A DNA stretch of 64,000 nt from Pasteurella canis (lineage in GTDB: Bacteria; Pseudomonadota; Gammaproteobacteria; Enterobacterales; Pasteurellaceae). The DNA is taken from the NCBI RefSeq assembly GCF_900454865.1, contig NZ_UGTV01000015.1, positions 868,001 through 932,000 on the forward strand, written 5' to 3'. Both the position numbers and the translations under genes were made by a program. This document shows positions 27,339 through 35,536 of this stretch, piece by piece (position 1 is the stretch's first letter; every line of letters begins with the position of its first letter). The notes beneath the pieces are model-generated. The model had not been told where the DNA came from and did no database searches. It was given only the letters and a program-made list of their open reading frames with translations.

Positions 27339-29165
27339 TTACTTTCTACGGAAAAACCACTCAAATACGCTACTCTTTTGCCATTGCTGCTCTGCGCGTT
27401 GTTCAATACGATGTGCAATTAAGCGTGATATTGGTAATGTTTCTTCTGTATAAAACCGTTCTTCCTCTTCCACTAAATCACGTTGAAATAAAATTTCACA
27501 AGCTTGATAAACATCTTCTACAGGATAAATAAAAAATTGTCCTTGTTTAACGGCATTTACAACCTCTTCGCTTAAGCTGAGTTGATGAATAACCGAAATT
27601 GGTACCATGACCCCTTGTTTACCTGTTAATCCTCGGCTAGCGCAAATTGAGAAAAACCCTTCAATTTTAGCATTTACACCGCCAACTGAATGCACTAAAC
27701 CAAATTGATCTATCGCACCTGTAATCGCAATAGATTGAGGTAAAGGTTGAGCTGATAATGCACTCGCTAATACACAAAAACTAGCTAATGAAGCACTATC
27801 TCCATCAATTTCGCCATAAGATTGTTCAAATACTAACGAAGCAGAGAAAGGCAATTGAGAGGGTAATTGTAGAATATGTGCTAAACAGGCTTCCGCAATC
27901 ATAATACTTTTACCGTGAATATTACCTGCAAGCTCACTTTTACGTTCAACATCAACAACTTCTCCATCACCAAATTGGACAATACAACTGATGCGAGATG
28001 GTTCGCCAAATGCCATTGGTGTACCTGGGTATTCAATAACTGATAACCCATTGATCTGACCAACTATTTCACCATCTGTTGCAACATAAACTTGCTCATG
28101 CAAAATATCCGCATACGTTTGTTCTTGCAAAAAACTTTGCTGTAATGCTTTTTGTTGAAAAAATTGTTCAAAATCCACCGCACTTAATAAAGCATTGCCA
28201 TGTTTTTGACTTAAAATTGCGGTGCTGGTGAGAATCTCTTTTAACTTTAAAGGAGAAATAGATACAAAACAGCGATCTTCACTGTCACGTACTAGTAGTT
28301 GATATAACTTATTAAGGCCATCTAGACTCAGCTGAGGTAATTGATGTTGTTGAGCAAAGGTTTGTATATATTCAGCCCATTTTAAAGCGTTTTCAACTTT
28401 TTCAACGGAATAATAACTTTCAATTTCGGAATAATCAGCTAAATCGTATAAATCAGCATCTAAGGAGGCTAATGTGGCAAGCTCTTCTCGATTCCCTATT
28501 AAAATCACTTTTAAACTCAGAGGATAGCCTGGGATATCACAAGGTAAGTCTTTAAATGGGTGTGATGAATACCAATCAAAATACTGAGTCAATAAAATCT
28601 GTTTTAAACGTAACCATAAATCAAACTGAGAAATAAGCGAAGTAACCGAAAGAATTAATATTCCCCCATTCACTTCATGCACTAAACCTGATTTTAGTTG
28701 AATTTCTCTTGATGAAGGATGTATGCGTAAAGCACCAAAGAGTTGAAATTGATCAACATATAATGCACTCGCCACGGATCTTTTCGTGGCAAAATTATCT
28801 GTGATCGATTGTGCAAACTCGGCAGTCACAGTAGGAAAAGAAAAAGAATCGCCTTGTTGTATCAGATAGTGTACACCTTGAATCGGAATATCTTCACTTT
28901 GCTGTGCTTGAATTGTTTGCTCCAATAAACGGAGATACTCTCCTTGCTCATCACCTTTCAACACAAGTAAATTGCGCTGAGGATTTCGTAAAAACTGTGT
29001 TATTGCTGCATTTGCCCGAGGCTGTAACGCAAAAAAATCAGTTGTCGAACGCGGTAATTCTGTTAATGGAAGTGTTGGGCGTAAGTCTTGCCATGAGAAC
29101 GCTTTTTCAGCTAAAAAGGATGGATTCACACGTATTATCTCGTTATGTTGAGTGATTATTTTCAT
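27339..29165 (-). CDS. lonH: Lon-type protease domain protein, LonH (YcbZ)
   Basis: The 608-residue protein ends in a Lon proteolytic domain (about 360-560) with the Ser-Lys dyad: S457 in G-E-I-D-G-D-S-A-S and K500 in G-G-V-N-A-K-I-E-G-F. The N-terminal half has AAA-like helical character, but where Walker A should be (near residues 65-75) there is V-L-K-G-D-E-Q-G-E, which lacks GKT. E. coli LonH (586 residues) is likewise degenerate. Substrates are unknown. It sits between fabA and matP, the same order as in E. coli. Confidence 0.9.
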   Translation of the reverse strand: MKIITQHNEIIRVNPSFLAEKAFSWQDLRPTLPLTELPRSTTDFFALQPRANAAITQFLRNPQRNLLVLKGDEQGEYLRLLEQTIQAQQSEDIPIQGVHYLIQQGDSFSFPTVTAEFAQSITDNFATKRSVASALYVDQFQLFGALRIHPSSREIQLKSGLVHEVNGGILILSVTSLISQFDLWLRLKQILLTQYFDWYSSHPFKDLPCDIPGYPLSLKVILIGNREELATLASLDADLYDLADYSEIESYYSVEKVENALKWAEYIQTFAQQHQLPQLSLDGLNKLYQLLVRDSEDRCFVSISPLKLKEILTSTAILSQKHGNALLSAVDFEQFFQQKALQQSFLQEQTYADILHEQVYVATDGEIVGQINGLSVIEYPGTPMAFGEPSRISCIVQFGDGEVVDVERKSELAGNIHGKSIMIAEACLAHILQLPSQLPFSASLVFEQSYGEIDGDSASLASFCVLASALSAQPLPQSIAITGAIDQFGLVHSVGGVNAKIEGFFSICASRGLTGKQGVMVPISVIHQLSLSEEVVNAVKQGQFFIYPVEDVYQACEILFQRDLVEEEERFYTEETLPISRLIAHRIEQRAEQQWQKSSVFEWFFRRK

Positions 29166-29244
29166 AATTCGTCATTATCGCATATTTCCCAAAATAGTGA
29201 AAATGTGCTAGAAAAAAACACGAAAACCGCGTATATTAACAACA

Positions 29245-29257
29245 GTTACCACGTCAC
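29245..29257. promoter_or_regulatory. matS-like site upstream of matP
   Basis: GTTACCACGTCAC resembles the MatP binding site GTGACRNYGTCAC, with mismatches at two constrained positions and a perfect right half. It lies 25 bp before the matP start codon, in the matP-lonH divergent interval. It may be a chance match or an autoregulatory operator. Confidence 0.3.
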
Positions 29258-29282
29258 TAATTTGTTTAAATGAGAGAATACA

Positions 29283-29729
29283 ATGAAATATCAAAAACTT
29301 GAAAATCAAGAGGCTCATTGGAAATGGTTGTATTTAATCAAAAAACACCGTGAAGGTGAAAATATTACGACTTACGAAGAAAAAAGTTTACGTGAAGATA
29401 AAGTACAACAACTGATCACGTACCAAAATAAACCACAACAAATTGAAGAATGGATTCGTCATCACTTATCACCTCAGTTAGTGATCAAATTAGATCAAGC
29501 TATTCGTGCCCGCCGTAAACGTTTTTTTAACGGCGAAAAACAATCAACGAAAAAAAAATCTATCGATTTAGAATATGCAGTTTGGTTACGTCTTTCTCGT
29601 TATTCACGTAAAATGAAAATGACACTCTCAGAAACAATCACTTATATGATTGATGAGCGCGAAAGCAAAGCACAGTTTGAAAGTCAAATGTCTGCGATGA
29701 AAGCGGGCTTAAAAGACTTATTAAAATAA
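29283..29729 (+). CDS. matP: Macrodomain Ter protein MatP
   Basis: The 148-residue protein organises the replication terminus region by binding matS sites and bridging DNA. It matches E. coli MatP (150 residues): Y-Q-K-L-E-N-Q-E-A-H-W-K-W at the start, the four-helix region to about residue 80, and the ribbon-helix-helix with S-I-D-L-E-Y-A-V-W-L-R-L-S at about 97-109. A C-terminal coiled segment that tetramerises (about 125-148) ends it. The order fabA-lonH-matP is the enterobacterial one; ompA is not next to it here. Confidence 0.96.
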   Translation: MKYQKLENQEAHWKWLYLIKKHREGENITTYEEKSLREDKVQQLITYQNKPQQIEEWIRHHLSPQLVIKLDQAIRARRKRFFNGEKQSTKKKSIDLEYAVWLRLSRYSRKMKMTLSETITYMIDERESKAQFESQMSAMKAGLKDLLK

Positions 29730-29741
29730 TTAAGATAAATG

Positions 29742-29770
29742 AAAAGACAAGGCTGCAATCCTTGTCTTTT
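29742..29770. terminator. Terminator between matP and cspD
   Basis: An 11-bp perfect stem (AAAAGACAAGG with CCTTGTCTTTT) encloses a 7-base loop, and T-runs on the plus strand follow. It serves both convergent genes. Confidence 0.85.
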
Positions 29771-29800
29771 TTTGACTAAATGTAAAGTAAGAGGATTATA

Positions 29801-30010
29801 TTATTCAACAATTGGAATAATTTTTGTTGCATGTGATCCTTTATCACCGTGAACAACTTCAAACTGGACTTTCTGACCCGCTTTTAAAGAGCGGTAACCA
29901 TCCATCTCAATTACTGAATAATGTGCAAAAATGTCTGCATCTGTTCCCTCTGCCGAAATAAATCCAAATCCTTTTGCGTTATTGAACCATTTAACAACAC
30001 CAACTTCCAT
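29801..30010 (-). CDS. cspD: Cold-shock-like protein CspD
   Basis: The 69-residue single-domain cold-shock protein carries both RNA-binding motifs, K-G-F-G-F-I (residues 13-18) and D-I-F-A-H-Y (26-31). The residues V-V-K-W-F-N-N-A-K and S-V-I-E-M-D-G-Y-R-S-L-K-A-G-Q match E. coli CspD, an inhibitor of replication in stationary phase, more closely than the cold-induced CspA. The E. coli protein has a longer acidic tail. Palindromes in its 5' leader may affect expression. Confidence 0.93.
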   Translation of the reverse strand: MEVGVVKWFNNAKGFGFISAEGTDADIFAHYSVIEMDGYRSLKAGQKVQFEVVHGDKGSHATKIIPIVE

Positions 30011-30026
30011 AATTAAAACCTCTAAT

Positions 30027-30076
30027 GGTCAAATGACCTTAACTACTTTTATTTTTAATAAGACTAATTTGTCTTA
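30027..30076 (-). promoter_or_regulatory. Two hairpins in the cspD 5' leader
   Basis: A 12-bp palindrome (GGTCATTTGACC, 30027-30038) sits 17 bp before the cspD ATG, and a second hairpin (TAAGAC-loop-GTCTTA, 30059-30076) lies behind it. Structured leaders are common in cold-shock genes. Function here is inferred. The gap to 30228 holds no other gene I can support. Confidence 0.35.
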
Positions 30077-30228
30077 CCACCCAAATTTTATTCAGCTAAA
30101 TATTCGACGAATTTTCTCTTTTTGGCAATTAAAAATAGTTTAAAATCAAACCGAGATCACAAAATTTTTGCATTTTGGAAGCGCTTACTCAATTCAGCGA
30201 AGTTATCATAATGAGTTAAATACTCGTC

Positions 30229-30378
30229 TTATTCAACTGAATATGTTTCGCGTAACTCTTGAGCAACAAGTGCAATTGCCTCACCCGCACTAATCCCTTG
30301 AGCCATCAGTGATTGAATTTTTTCTACTGCAACTTGTTGTTGCTCATGAGTTAAATTAAGGAGAATATTATCTAGCAT
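30229..30378 (-). CDS. YoaH-family small protein (UPF0181)
   Basis: This small gene encodes 49 residues. It shares the YoaH core with E. coli YoaH (59 residues): [20 protein letters not shown] at about 9-28, then [13 protein letters not shown] at 31-43. It lacks the acidic C-terminal tail of the E. coli protein. GGAAAGAAACG precedes the ATG and serves as ribosome site. Function is unknown. It sits 41 bp downstream of truC on the same strand and may be read in the yqcC-truC transcript. Confidence 0.8.
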   Translation of the reverse strand: MLDNILLNLTHEQQQVAVEKIQSLMAQGISAGEAIALVAQELRETYSVE

Positions 30379-30419
30379 CGTTTCTTTCCTCTAAAAAATA
30401 CTTCAAAAGTTGACTACTC

Positions 30420-31151
30420 TTACTTGAGTTCATTTAAATTCCATCTAAAAATTTTAATCAAATCGAGCCATTGCTGATCTAAATCGGCATGAATTTCCAG
30501 CTTCTGCTGTGTAATAGGATGAGTAAAAATTAAACTTTCTGCATGCAACATTAAACGTTGAATGCCAGTATGCTCAGTCAATGCTCTATTTTGATGTAAA
30601 TCACCATATTGTGTATCACCCAGAATAGGATGGAAAATATGTTTCATGTGTCGACGTAATTGATGTTTACGCCCTGTATGAGGGATTAAACGGACTAAAG
30701 AATAACGTGTGGTCTTATATTTTTTAACAGCATAAGGCATTTCAACTGTGCATAATCCAACATAATCAGTCACAGCCTGTTGCGCTACTTTATCTACTTG
30801 AGCAAACTTATCAGCGACTTTATCTAATTGAACTTTCAAAGGGTATTCAATCTGTGCTTTCCCTGTTAAATATCCTCTAACTATAGCTAAATAACTTTTT
30901 TCAACTTGCTTATTCTCAAATTGTAAACAGAGCAAGTTAGCAATCTCACTATTTAATCCAAATAGTAATACTCCTGATGTTGGGCGATCTAAGCGATGAA
31001 TAGGATACACATGTTGCCCTATTTGATCACGTAATGTTTGCATAACAAAGGTTGTTTCATGTGTATCTAACCAACTACGGTGTACTAACATACCAGCGGG
31101 TTTATTTACTGCGACTAAGTATTGATCTTGATACAGGATATCTAATTTCAT
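30420..31151 (-). CDS. truC: tRNA pseudouridine(65) synthase
   Basis: The 243-residue RluA-family enzyme converts U65 in the T-loop region of tRNA-Ile and tRNA-Asp. The catalytic Asp is D55 in H-R-L-D-R-P-T-S-G. Downstream motifs K-S-Y-L-A-I-V-R-G, and L-I-P-H-T-G-R-K-H-Q-L-R-R-H fit TruC. No S4 domain is present, which separates it from RluC and RluD. It starts 3 bp after yqcC, the same pairing as in E. coli, where yqcC-truC is an operon. Confidence 0.95.
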   Translation of the reverse strand: MKLDILYQDQYLVAVNKPAGMLVHRSWLDTHETTFVMQTLRDQIGQHVYPIHRLDRPTSGVLLFGLNSEIANLLCLQFENKQVEKSYLAIVRGYLTGKAQIEYPLKVQLDKVADKFAQVDKVAQQAVTDYVGLCTVEMPYAVKKYKTTRYSLVRLIPHTGRKHQLRRHMKHIFHPILGDTQYGDLHQNRALTEHTGIQRLMLHAESLIFTHPITQQKLEIHADLDQQWLDLIKIFRWNLNELK

Positions 31152-31154
31152 AGG

Positions 31155-31466
31155 CTATTTCTGCAACAATGCTTCAATTTCGCTGATCGGAGATAATAAT
31201 TTATCTAAACCCTCCATTTCTTTTAATGCTTCTTCTAAATAAGGCGTAATTGAAATTTTACTTGGAAGTGCTTCGCCTGTTTCTATCAAAGCATACATAC
31301 GAGGAATAAAAATCCATTGTAACCATTCAGTTGGTGACATGGTATCTAGCGCAAAAGGTTGCTCACTTAAAAAAGCTTGTTCCTCTGGTGGCGTAACTTG
31401 CCATAATGCCAGCTCTTGCATAACTATTTGTAATTGTTGTAAATATATTCGTGTTTGTTGATGCAT
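31155..31466 (-). CDS. yqcC: YqcC-family protein
   Basis: The 103-residue all-helical protein belongs to the DUF446 family. It starts M-H-Q-Q-T-R-I-Y-L-Q-Q-L-Q and carries the conserved W-L-Q-W-I-F-I-P-R-M segment near residues 48-57, as in E. coli YqcC (109 residues). The start at 31466 is chosen because AGGGG is well spaced for it; an ATG two codons earlier sits too close to that site. Function is unknown, but the tight coupling to truC is conserved, so a tRNA-related role is plausible though unproven. Confidence 0.85.
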   Translation of the reverse strand: MHQQTRIYLQQLQIVMQELALWQVTPPEEQAFLSEQPFALDTMSPTEWLQWIFIPRMYALIETGEALPSKISITPYLEEALKEMEGLDKLLSPISEIEALLQK

Positions 31467-31599
31467 AATCATCCCCTACTAAAAACAAGATTTTATTTTA
31501 GGCGATTTCATGTATTTACACTACAATTAAAGAAAAAAGCAGCCAATTTAATCAAAATTAATTAAAATAGTATTAAAACTAATAAAGCATTTAATAACC

Positions 31600-32379
31600 A
31601 TGTACCTTATCGATACTTTTTTTAATTATTCACCCACAAATAGTGAAAAAAGTCCAACTTATTCCCTAAATCAAATAATTGATCAATGGCGCTATAATGG
31701 ACAAATCATCGGACGCGAAATTCCAATATATATTGCAGAACAAGAACAACAGCAAGGCTTTGCAATACGCGTTATTTGTCCTGAACAACACAGTTTATTA
31801 CCTGAGTTTAATAATGTAGAAGTAGAAAAGGCTCTTGATAATGCTCAAAAGAGCGGTCTATTTTTTGATAGTTTTCATGTGGTTGCTGATGATCTCAACT
31901 CAGATCAAACGAGCATACACACGACACCAAGTTGGCAAGTGTTATACACAACTTATCTGCAATCTTGCTCACCATTACATAGCGGTGATGATTTTTATCC
32001 AATTCCTTTATATAAACAACTGAAAAACATACCGCACTTAAGTATGGATCTGATTAAATGGCAAGAAAACTGGCAAGCGTGCGATCAATTACAAATGAAC
32101 GGCTCAGTATTAGAACAACAAGCACTAAGAGAAATCTCAGAAATTACTAGTACATTAGCCAAGCATGGACGACATTTGGCTCAAGAGATTGAGCAACATA
32201 CAGGCATCCCAACTTATTACTATTTGTATCGCATTGGTGGGGACAGTTTACAAACAGAACAACAACGTTGCTGCCCTAGTTGCCATAAAGCATGGTACTT
32301 AGACGATCCTCTTTTTGACTTATTTTATTTTAAATGTGACGATTGCCGTTTAGTATCTAATTTATCATGGCATTATTAA
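31600..32379 (+). CDS. DUF2310 zinc-ribbon protein at the syd locus
   Basis: This 259-residue protein is of the Pasteurellaceae-typical DUF2310 family (Zn-ribbon, possibly nucleic-acid-binding). The N-terminal 200 residues have no recognisable motif. The C-terminus forms a zinc ribbon: R-C-C-P-S-C-H-K-A-W near 223-232 and F-K-C-D-D-C near 244-249. It is divergent from yqcC and upstream of queF. In E. coli the gene at this exact place is syd, encoding a SecY-interacting protein; I see no Syd similarity. An uptake signal lies within at 32031-32039. Confidence 0.8.
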   Translation: MYLIDTFFNYSPTNSEKSPTYSLNQIIDQWRYNGQIIGREIPIYIAEQEQQQGFAIRVICPEQHSLLPEFNNVEVEKALDNAQKSGLFFDSFHVVADDLNSDQTSIHTTPSWQVLYTTYLQSCSPLHSGDDFYPIPLYKQLKNIPHLSMDLIKWQENWQACDQLQMNGSVLEQQALREISEITSTLAKHGRHLAQEIEQHTGIPTYYYLYRIGGDSLQTEQQRCCPSCHKAWYLDDPLFDLFYFKCDDCRLVSNLSWHY

Positions 32380-32799
32380 TGTAATTTTTGTTTGAACAAC
32401 GTTAAAAGATTGTTCTCATGTAGGTCATTATTGGTATTTTCTTAATTAAAAATCACTGTTTTTACTGTTCATACTACGCTAGTATAGTTTGCCTCAATAT
32501 CACTATCCCATAACGTACTTTATTCAGGAAAATTTAAAATAAAATACTTAGAATCTCTTCAACTTCTAATGAAATTCATGTAACGGTAAATTGCGACACA
32601 TAAAATTTACTTCGTTTAAGCCAGCAAACGTAGTTAAGATATTTAATTTAGAGTAATTGAGTTTGCATAGCAAGCAAATGAAAAAATTAACTATGAAAAA
32701 AATTTCATGAAGAAAAGAAGAAAGCCTTAGTTGGGAATAGTTATTTTGCTTTGTACCAGTAAAGAAAAGTAAATAAAAATTTAAAAAAGGAAAAATAAT
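32380..32799. other. 420-bp gap upstream of queF, nothing firm
   Basis: This AT-rich interval separates the DUF2310 gene from queF. No reading frame in it looks coding. I looked for a preQ1 riboswitch, because queF is a queuosine-pathway gene. The stretch near 32750-32770 can form a short CTTT/AAAG helix but lacks the conserved loop and pairing tail. A ribosome site (AAGGAAAAA) precedes queF. Confidence 0.5.
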
Positions 32800-33639
32800 A
32801 TGCACTATCAACATGATAGCCTAAATAAACTTACACTCGGACAAAAAACACAATATGCCACAAATTATGACCGCACTTTACTACAAGCTGTGCCGAGACA
32901 ATTAAATCGAGATAGCTTAGGTATTACACAAACACAACCTTTTACACTTGGCGCAGATATTTGGACAGCATATGAGATTTCATGGCTCAATTCTAAAGGT
33001 GTACCACAAGTCGCAATCGCTGATATAGAAATTGATTTTCAAAGTAAAAATTTAATTGAATCTAAAAGCTTTAAACTGTATTTAAATAGTTTTAATCAAA
33101 CTACTTTTGACTCATTTTCTACAGTACAGCATACATTAGAACAAGATTTAGCCGATTGTGCAAAAGGAAAAGTGAGAGTACAGCTCCATCCTTTAGCTAA
33201 ATATAATCAAGAAAGTATTGCACAGCTAAATGGCGAATGTATTGATGAATTGGATATAACAATTACTCACTATGAATTTGATGCCTCGGTATTAGAAAAC
33301 TGCTGTAATGAAATTGTAGTTGAAGAAACATTAGTCAGTCATTTATTAAAATCAAATTGTTTAATCACTAATCAACCTGATTGGGGAAGCTTACAAATTC
33401 ATTATGTAGGTAAACAAATTGATCGTGAAAAGCTATTACGTTACATTATCTCTTTCCGCCAGCATAACGAATTTCATGAACAATGTGTAGAACGTATTTT
33501 CTGTGACTTAATACAGTTTGCACAACCAAAAAAACTCACTGTATATGCTCGTTATACAAGACGAGGTGGCTTAGATATTAACCCATTTCGTTCAAACTTT
33601 GAAACTGTACTAACAAATCAGCGTTTAGCTCGCCAATAG
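32800..33639 (+). CDS. queF: NADPH-dependent 7-cyano-7-deazaguanine reductase
   Basis: QueF reduces preQ0 to preQ1 for queuosine in tRNA. This is the long 279-residue two-domain form found in E. coli. The NADPH-binding signature E-S-K-S-F-K-L-Y lies near 89-96. The catalytic Cys is in [13 protein letters not shown] near 187, with the Asp of the same motif. Active-site His/Glu residues sit in F-H-E-Q-C-V-E-R-I. It is 8 bp upstream of ppnN, the E. coli arrangement. An uptake signal lies at 32870-32878. Confidence 0.97.
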   Translation: MHYQHDSLNKLTLGQKTQYATNYDRTLLQAVPRQLNRDSLGITQTQPFTLGADIWTAYEISWLNSKGVPQVAIADIEIDFQSKNLIESKSFKLYLNSFNQTTFDSFSTVQHTLEQDLADCAKGKVRVQLHPLAKYNQESIAQLNGECIDELDITITHYEFDASVLENCCNEIVVEETLVSHLLKSNCLITNQPDWGSLQIHYVGKQIDREKLLRYIISFRQHNEFHEQCVERIFCDLIQFAQPKKLTVYARYTRRGGLDINPFRSNFETVLTNQRLARQ

Positions 33640-33647
33640 GAGAAGTT

Positions 33648-35015
33648 ATGGGTCAGAATATATATTATGTCAATCCTCGCGGTAGTATGGATCAACTCTC
33701 TCATTTAGAAGTAGAATTGCTCACTAAAAAAGCGAAAAGTCCACTTTATAGCCTTTATCGCAATTGTTCACTCGCTGTATTAAATTCAGGTGCAGTAACC
33801 GATGATAGCCGTGCTCTATTAAATAAATACCCAGATTTTGATATTCAACTTGTAGCAAGAGAACGTGGTGTATCACTTGAATTACACAACCCACCTCAAG
33901 ACGCTTTTGTTGATGATCGTATGATCCGTAATATTCAATATCATTTATTCGCTGTATTACGTGATATTTTATTCGTGAATGTAATGAGCCAGCGTTTAAA
34001 TCCAGATAATATTCAAGACAGTAAACATATTACTAATCTTGTGTTTTCTATTCTGCGTAACGCTAAAGCCTTACCTGTTGGCGAACATCCAAACCTCGTC
34101 GTGTGTTGGGGCGGACATTCTATCAACCAAATTGAATACCAATATTGTCGTTCAGTGGGGACAGAACTTGGTTATCGTGAGCTTAATATTATTACAGGTT
34201 GTGGGCCTGGTGTAATGGAAGCACCAATGAAAGGAGCCGCAATCGGTCATGCTAACCAACGTTATAAAAATAGCCGTTTTATCGGTATTACTGAACCTTC
34301 CATTATTGCTTCTGAGCCACCAAATCCAATCGTTAATGAACTAATCATTATGCCTGATATTGAAAAACGCTTAGAAGCGTTTGTGCGAATGGGACACGGT
34401 ATTGTGATTTTCCCTGGTGGTCCAGGTACATTTGAAGAATTATTGTACATTTTAGGAATCAAGCTTGCGGAGGAAAATCAAGGACAACCATTGCCACTTA
34501 TTTTGACAGGTCCAAAAGAAAGTGCAGACTATTTTGCCACTATTGATCGTTTCATTGGTGAAACTTTAGGAAAAGAAGCACAAGCATTATATGAAATTAT
34601 TATTGATGATCCAGTGACAGTCGCCCGCAAAATGAGTCAAGCAATGCATGATGTCAAAATGAAACGCTATGAGAACTGTGATGCTTATGGATTCAATTGG
34701 TCTTTAAAAATCCCAACTGACTTCCAACAGCCCTTCATTCCAACTCATGAAAATATGGCAAATTTAGATTTACATCGTAATCAATCGACTATGAATTTAA
34801 TTGCTAATTTACGTCGAGCATTCTCAGGTATTGTTGCAGGAAATATCAAGCCAGAAACACAAGATCAAATTGAAGCATTAGGTCGCTTCAAATTGCATGG
34901 TGATCCAGAACTGTTAGAAAAAATTGATCAAGTACTACAAGATTTCATCGTACAGCATCGTATGAAGTTACCTGATGGCACGGTCTATGAGCCTTGCTAT
35001 GAATTAGTCAAATAG
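33648..35015 (+). CDS. ppnN: Pyrimidine/purine nucleotide 5'-monophosphate nucleosidase
   Basis: The 455-residue YgdH-type enzyme cleaves nucleoside monophosphates to base and ribose 5-phosphate. In E. coli it is activated by ppGpp. The LOG-like core shows [25 protein letters not shown] and the catalytic [10 protein letters not shown]. The N- and C-terminal extensions make it the long PpnN form (E. coli 454 residues). It is translated after queF with an 8-bp gap and ends before a strong terminator. Confidence 0.95.
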   Translation: MGQNIYYVNPRGSMDQLSHLEVELLTKKAKSPLYSLYRNCSLAVLNSGAVTDDSRALLNKYPDFDIQLVARERGVSLELHNPPQDAFVDDRMIRNIQYHLFAVLRDILFVNVMSQRLNPDNIQDSKHITNLVFSILRNAKALPVGEHPNLVVCWGGHSINQIEYQYCRSVGTELGYRELNIITGCGPGVMEAPMKGAAIGHANQRYKNSRFIGITEPSIIASEPPNPIVNELIIMPDIEKRLEAFVRMGHGIVIFPGGPGTFEELLYILGIKLAEENQGQPLPLILTGPKESADYFATIDRFIGETLGKEAQALYEIIIDDPVTVARKMSQAMHDVKMKRYENCDAYGFNWSLKIPTDFQQPFIPTHENMANLDLHRNQSTMNLIANLRRAFSGIVAGNIKPETQDQIEALGRFKLHGDPELLEKIDQVLQDFIVQHRMKLPDGTVYEPCYELVK

Positions 35016-35064
35016 TGCAAAATAGATCGCACTTTACTTTTTAAATTACGTTTCTAAAAAAGTA

Positions 35065-35096
35065 AAAAATAGCTTGTTTTTTAACAAGCTATTTTT
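35065..35096. terminator. Terminator between ppnN and the stress-protein gene
   Basis: A 14-bp perfect stem (AAAAATAGCTTGTT with AACAAGCTATTTTT) has a TTTT loop and serves both convergent transcripts. Confidence 0.88.
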
Positions 35097-35104
35097 ATTA
35101 TCAT

Positions 35105-35527
35105 TTAACGTAAAATTAAAATAGGTTTATCACTATAACGTGCCACTTTAACTGTATTAGAGCTTAAACCTTCTTTATTATCACGTACTGCCATCATAAT
35201 AATTAAATCAATATTTTTCTCTTTTGCAATGCGGTTAATCTCTTCATAAACAGGACCATGTGCCAAAATATGTTGCACTTTCGCACCTTCTGGAAAATGT
35301 TTTTTCGTAAACGCATGTAGTGCCTTATTTGCTTCATCCAATACATCTTGATCAAAATTCTTTGGTAAAAATGAAGAGACAAAGCTACTGCCTAATGGTG
35401 GCACGACGCTCATCACTCGATACACAGTATCTGGATTATGTTTTGTCATTTCCAAAGCGGTTTTCACCGCTTTTTCCGCATCCTCTAAATGACCTAAATC
35501 GGCTGTAATTAAAATTTTTTTAAACAT
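35105..35527 (-). CDS. Universal stress protein family (UspA-like)
   Basis: The 140-residue protein starts F-K-K-I-L-I-T-A-D-L-G and ends with the family nucleotide-binding tail, here N-T-V-K-V-A-R-Y-S-D-K-P-I-L-I-L-R. The usual ATP motif G-x2-G-x9-G-S is poorly kept (M-M-A-V-R-D-N-K-E-G-L-S-S-N-T), so ATP binding is doubtful. It lies 9 bp after the TRAP permease gene on the same strand. USP genes often accompany TAXI and TRAP systems, where some bind and regulate the transporter; that role is inferred here. Confidence 0.88.
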   Translation of the reverse strand: MFKKILITADLGHLEDAEKAVKTALEMTKHNPDTVYRVMSVVPPLGSSFVSSFLPKNFDQDVLDEANKALHAFTKKHFPEGAKVQHILAHGPVYEEINRIAKEKNIDLIIMMAVRDNKEGLSSNTVKVARYSDKPILILR

Positions 35528-35536
35528 GATGTTTCC

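Noticed and set aside
32740-32799. Possible preQ1 riboswitch before queF
   Set aside because: A short CTTT/AAAG helix is there but the conserved loop bases and A-rich pairing tail are not convincing.
32566-32814. Minus-strand frame of 82 residues opposite the queF leader
   Set aside because: It has a low-complexity hydrophobic composition, no good ribosome site, and overlaps the queF start.
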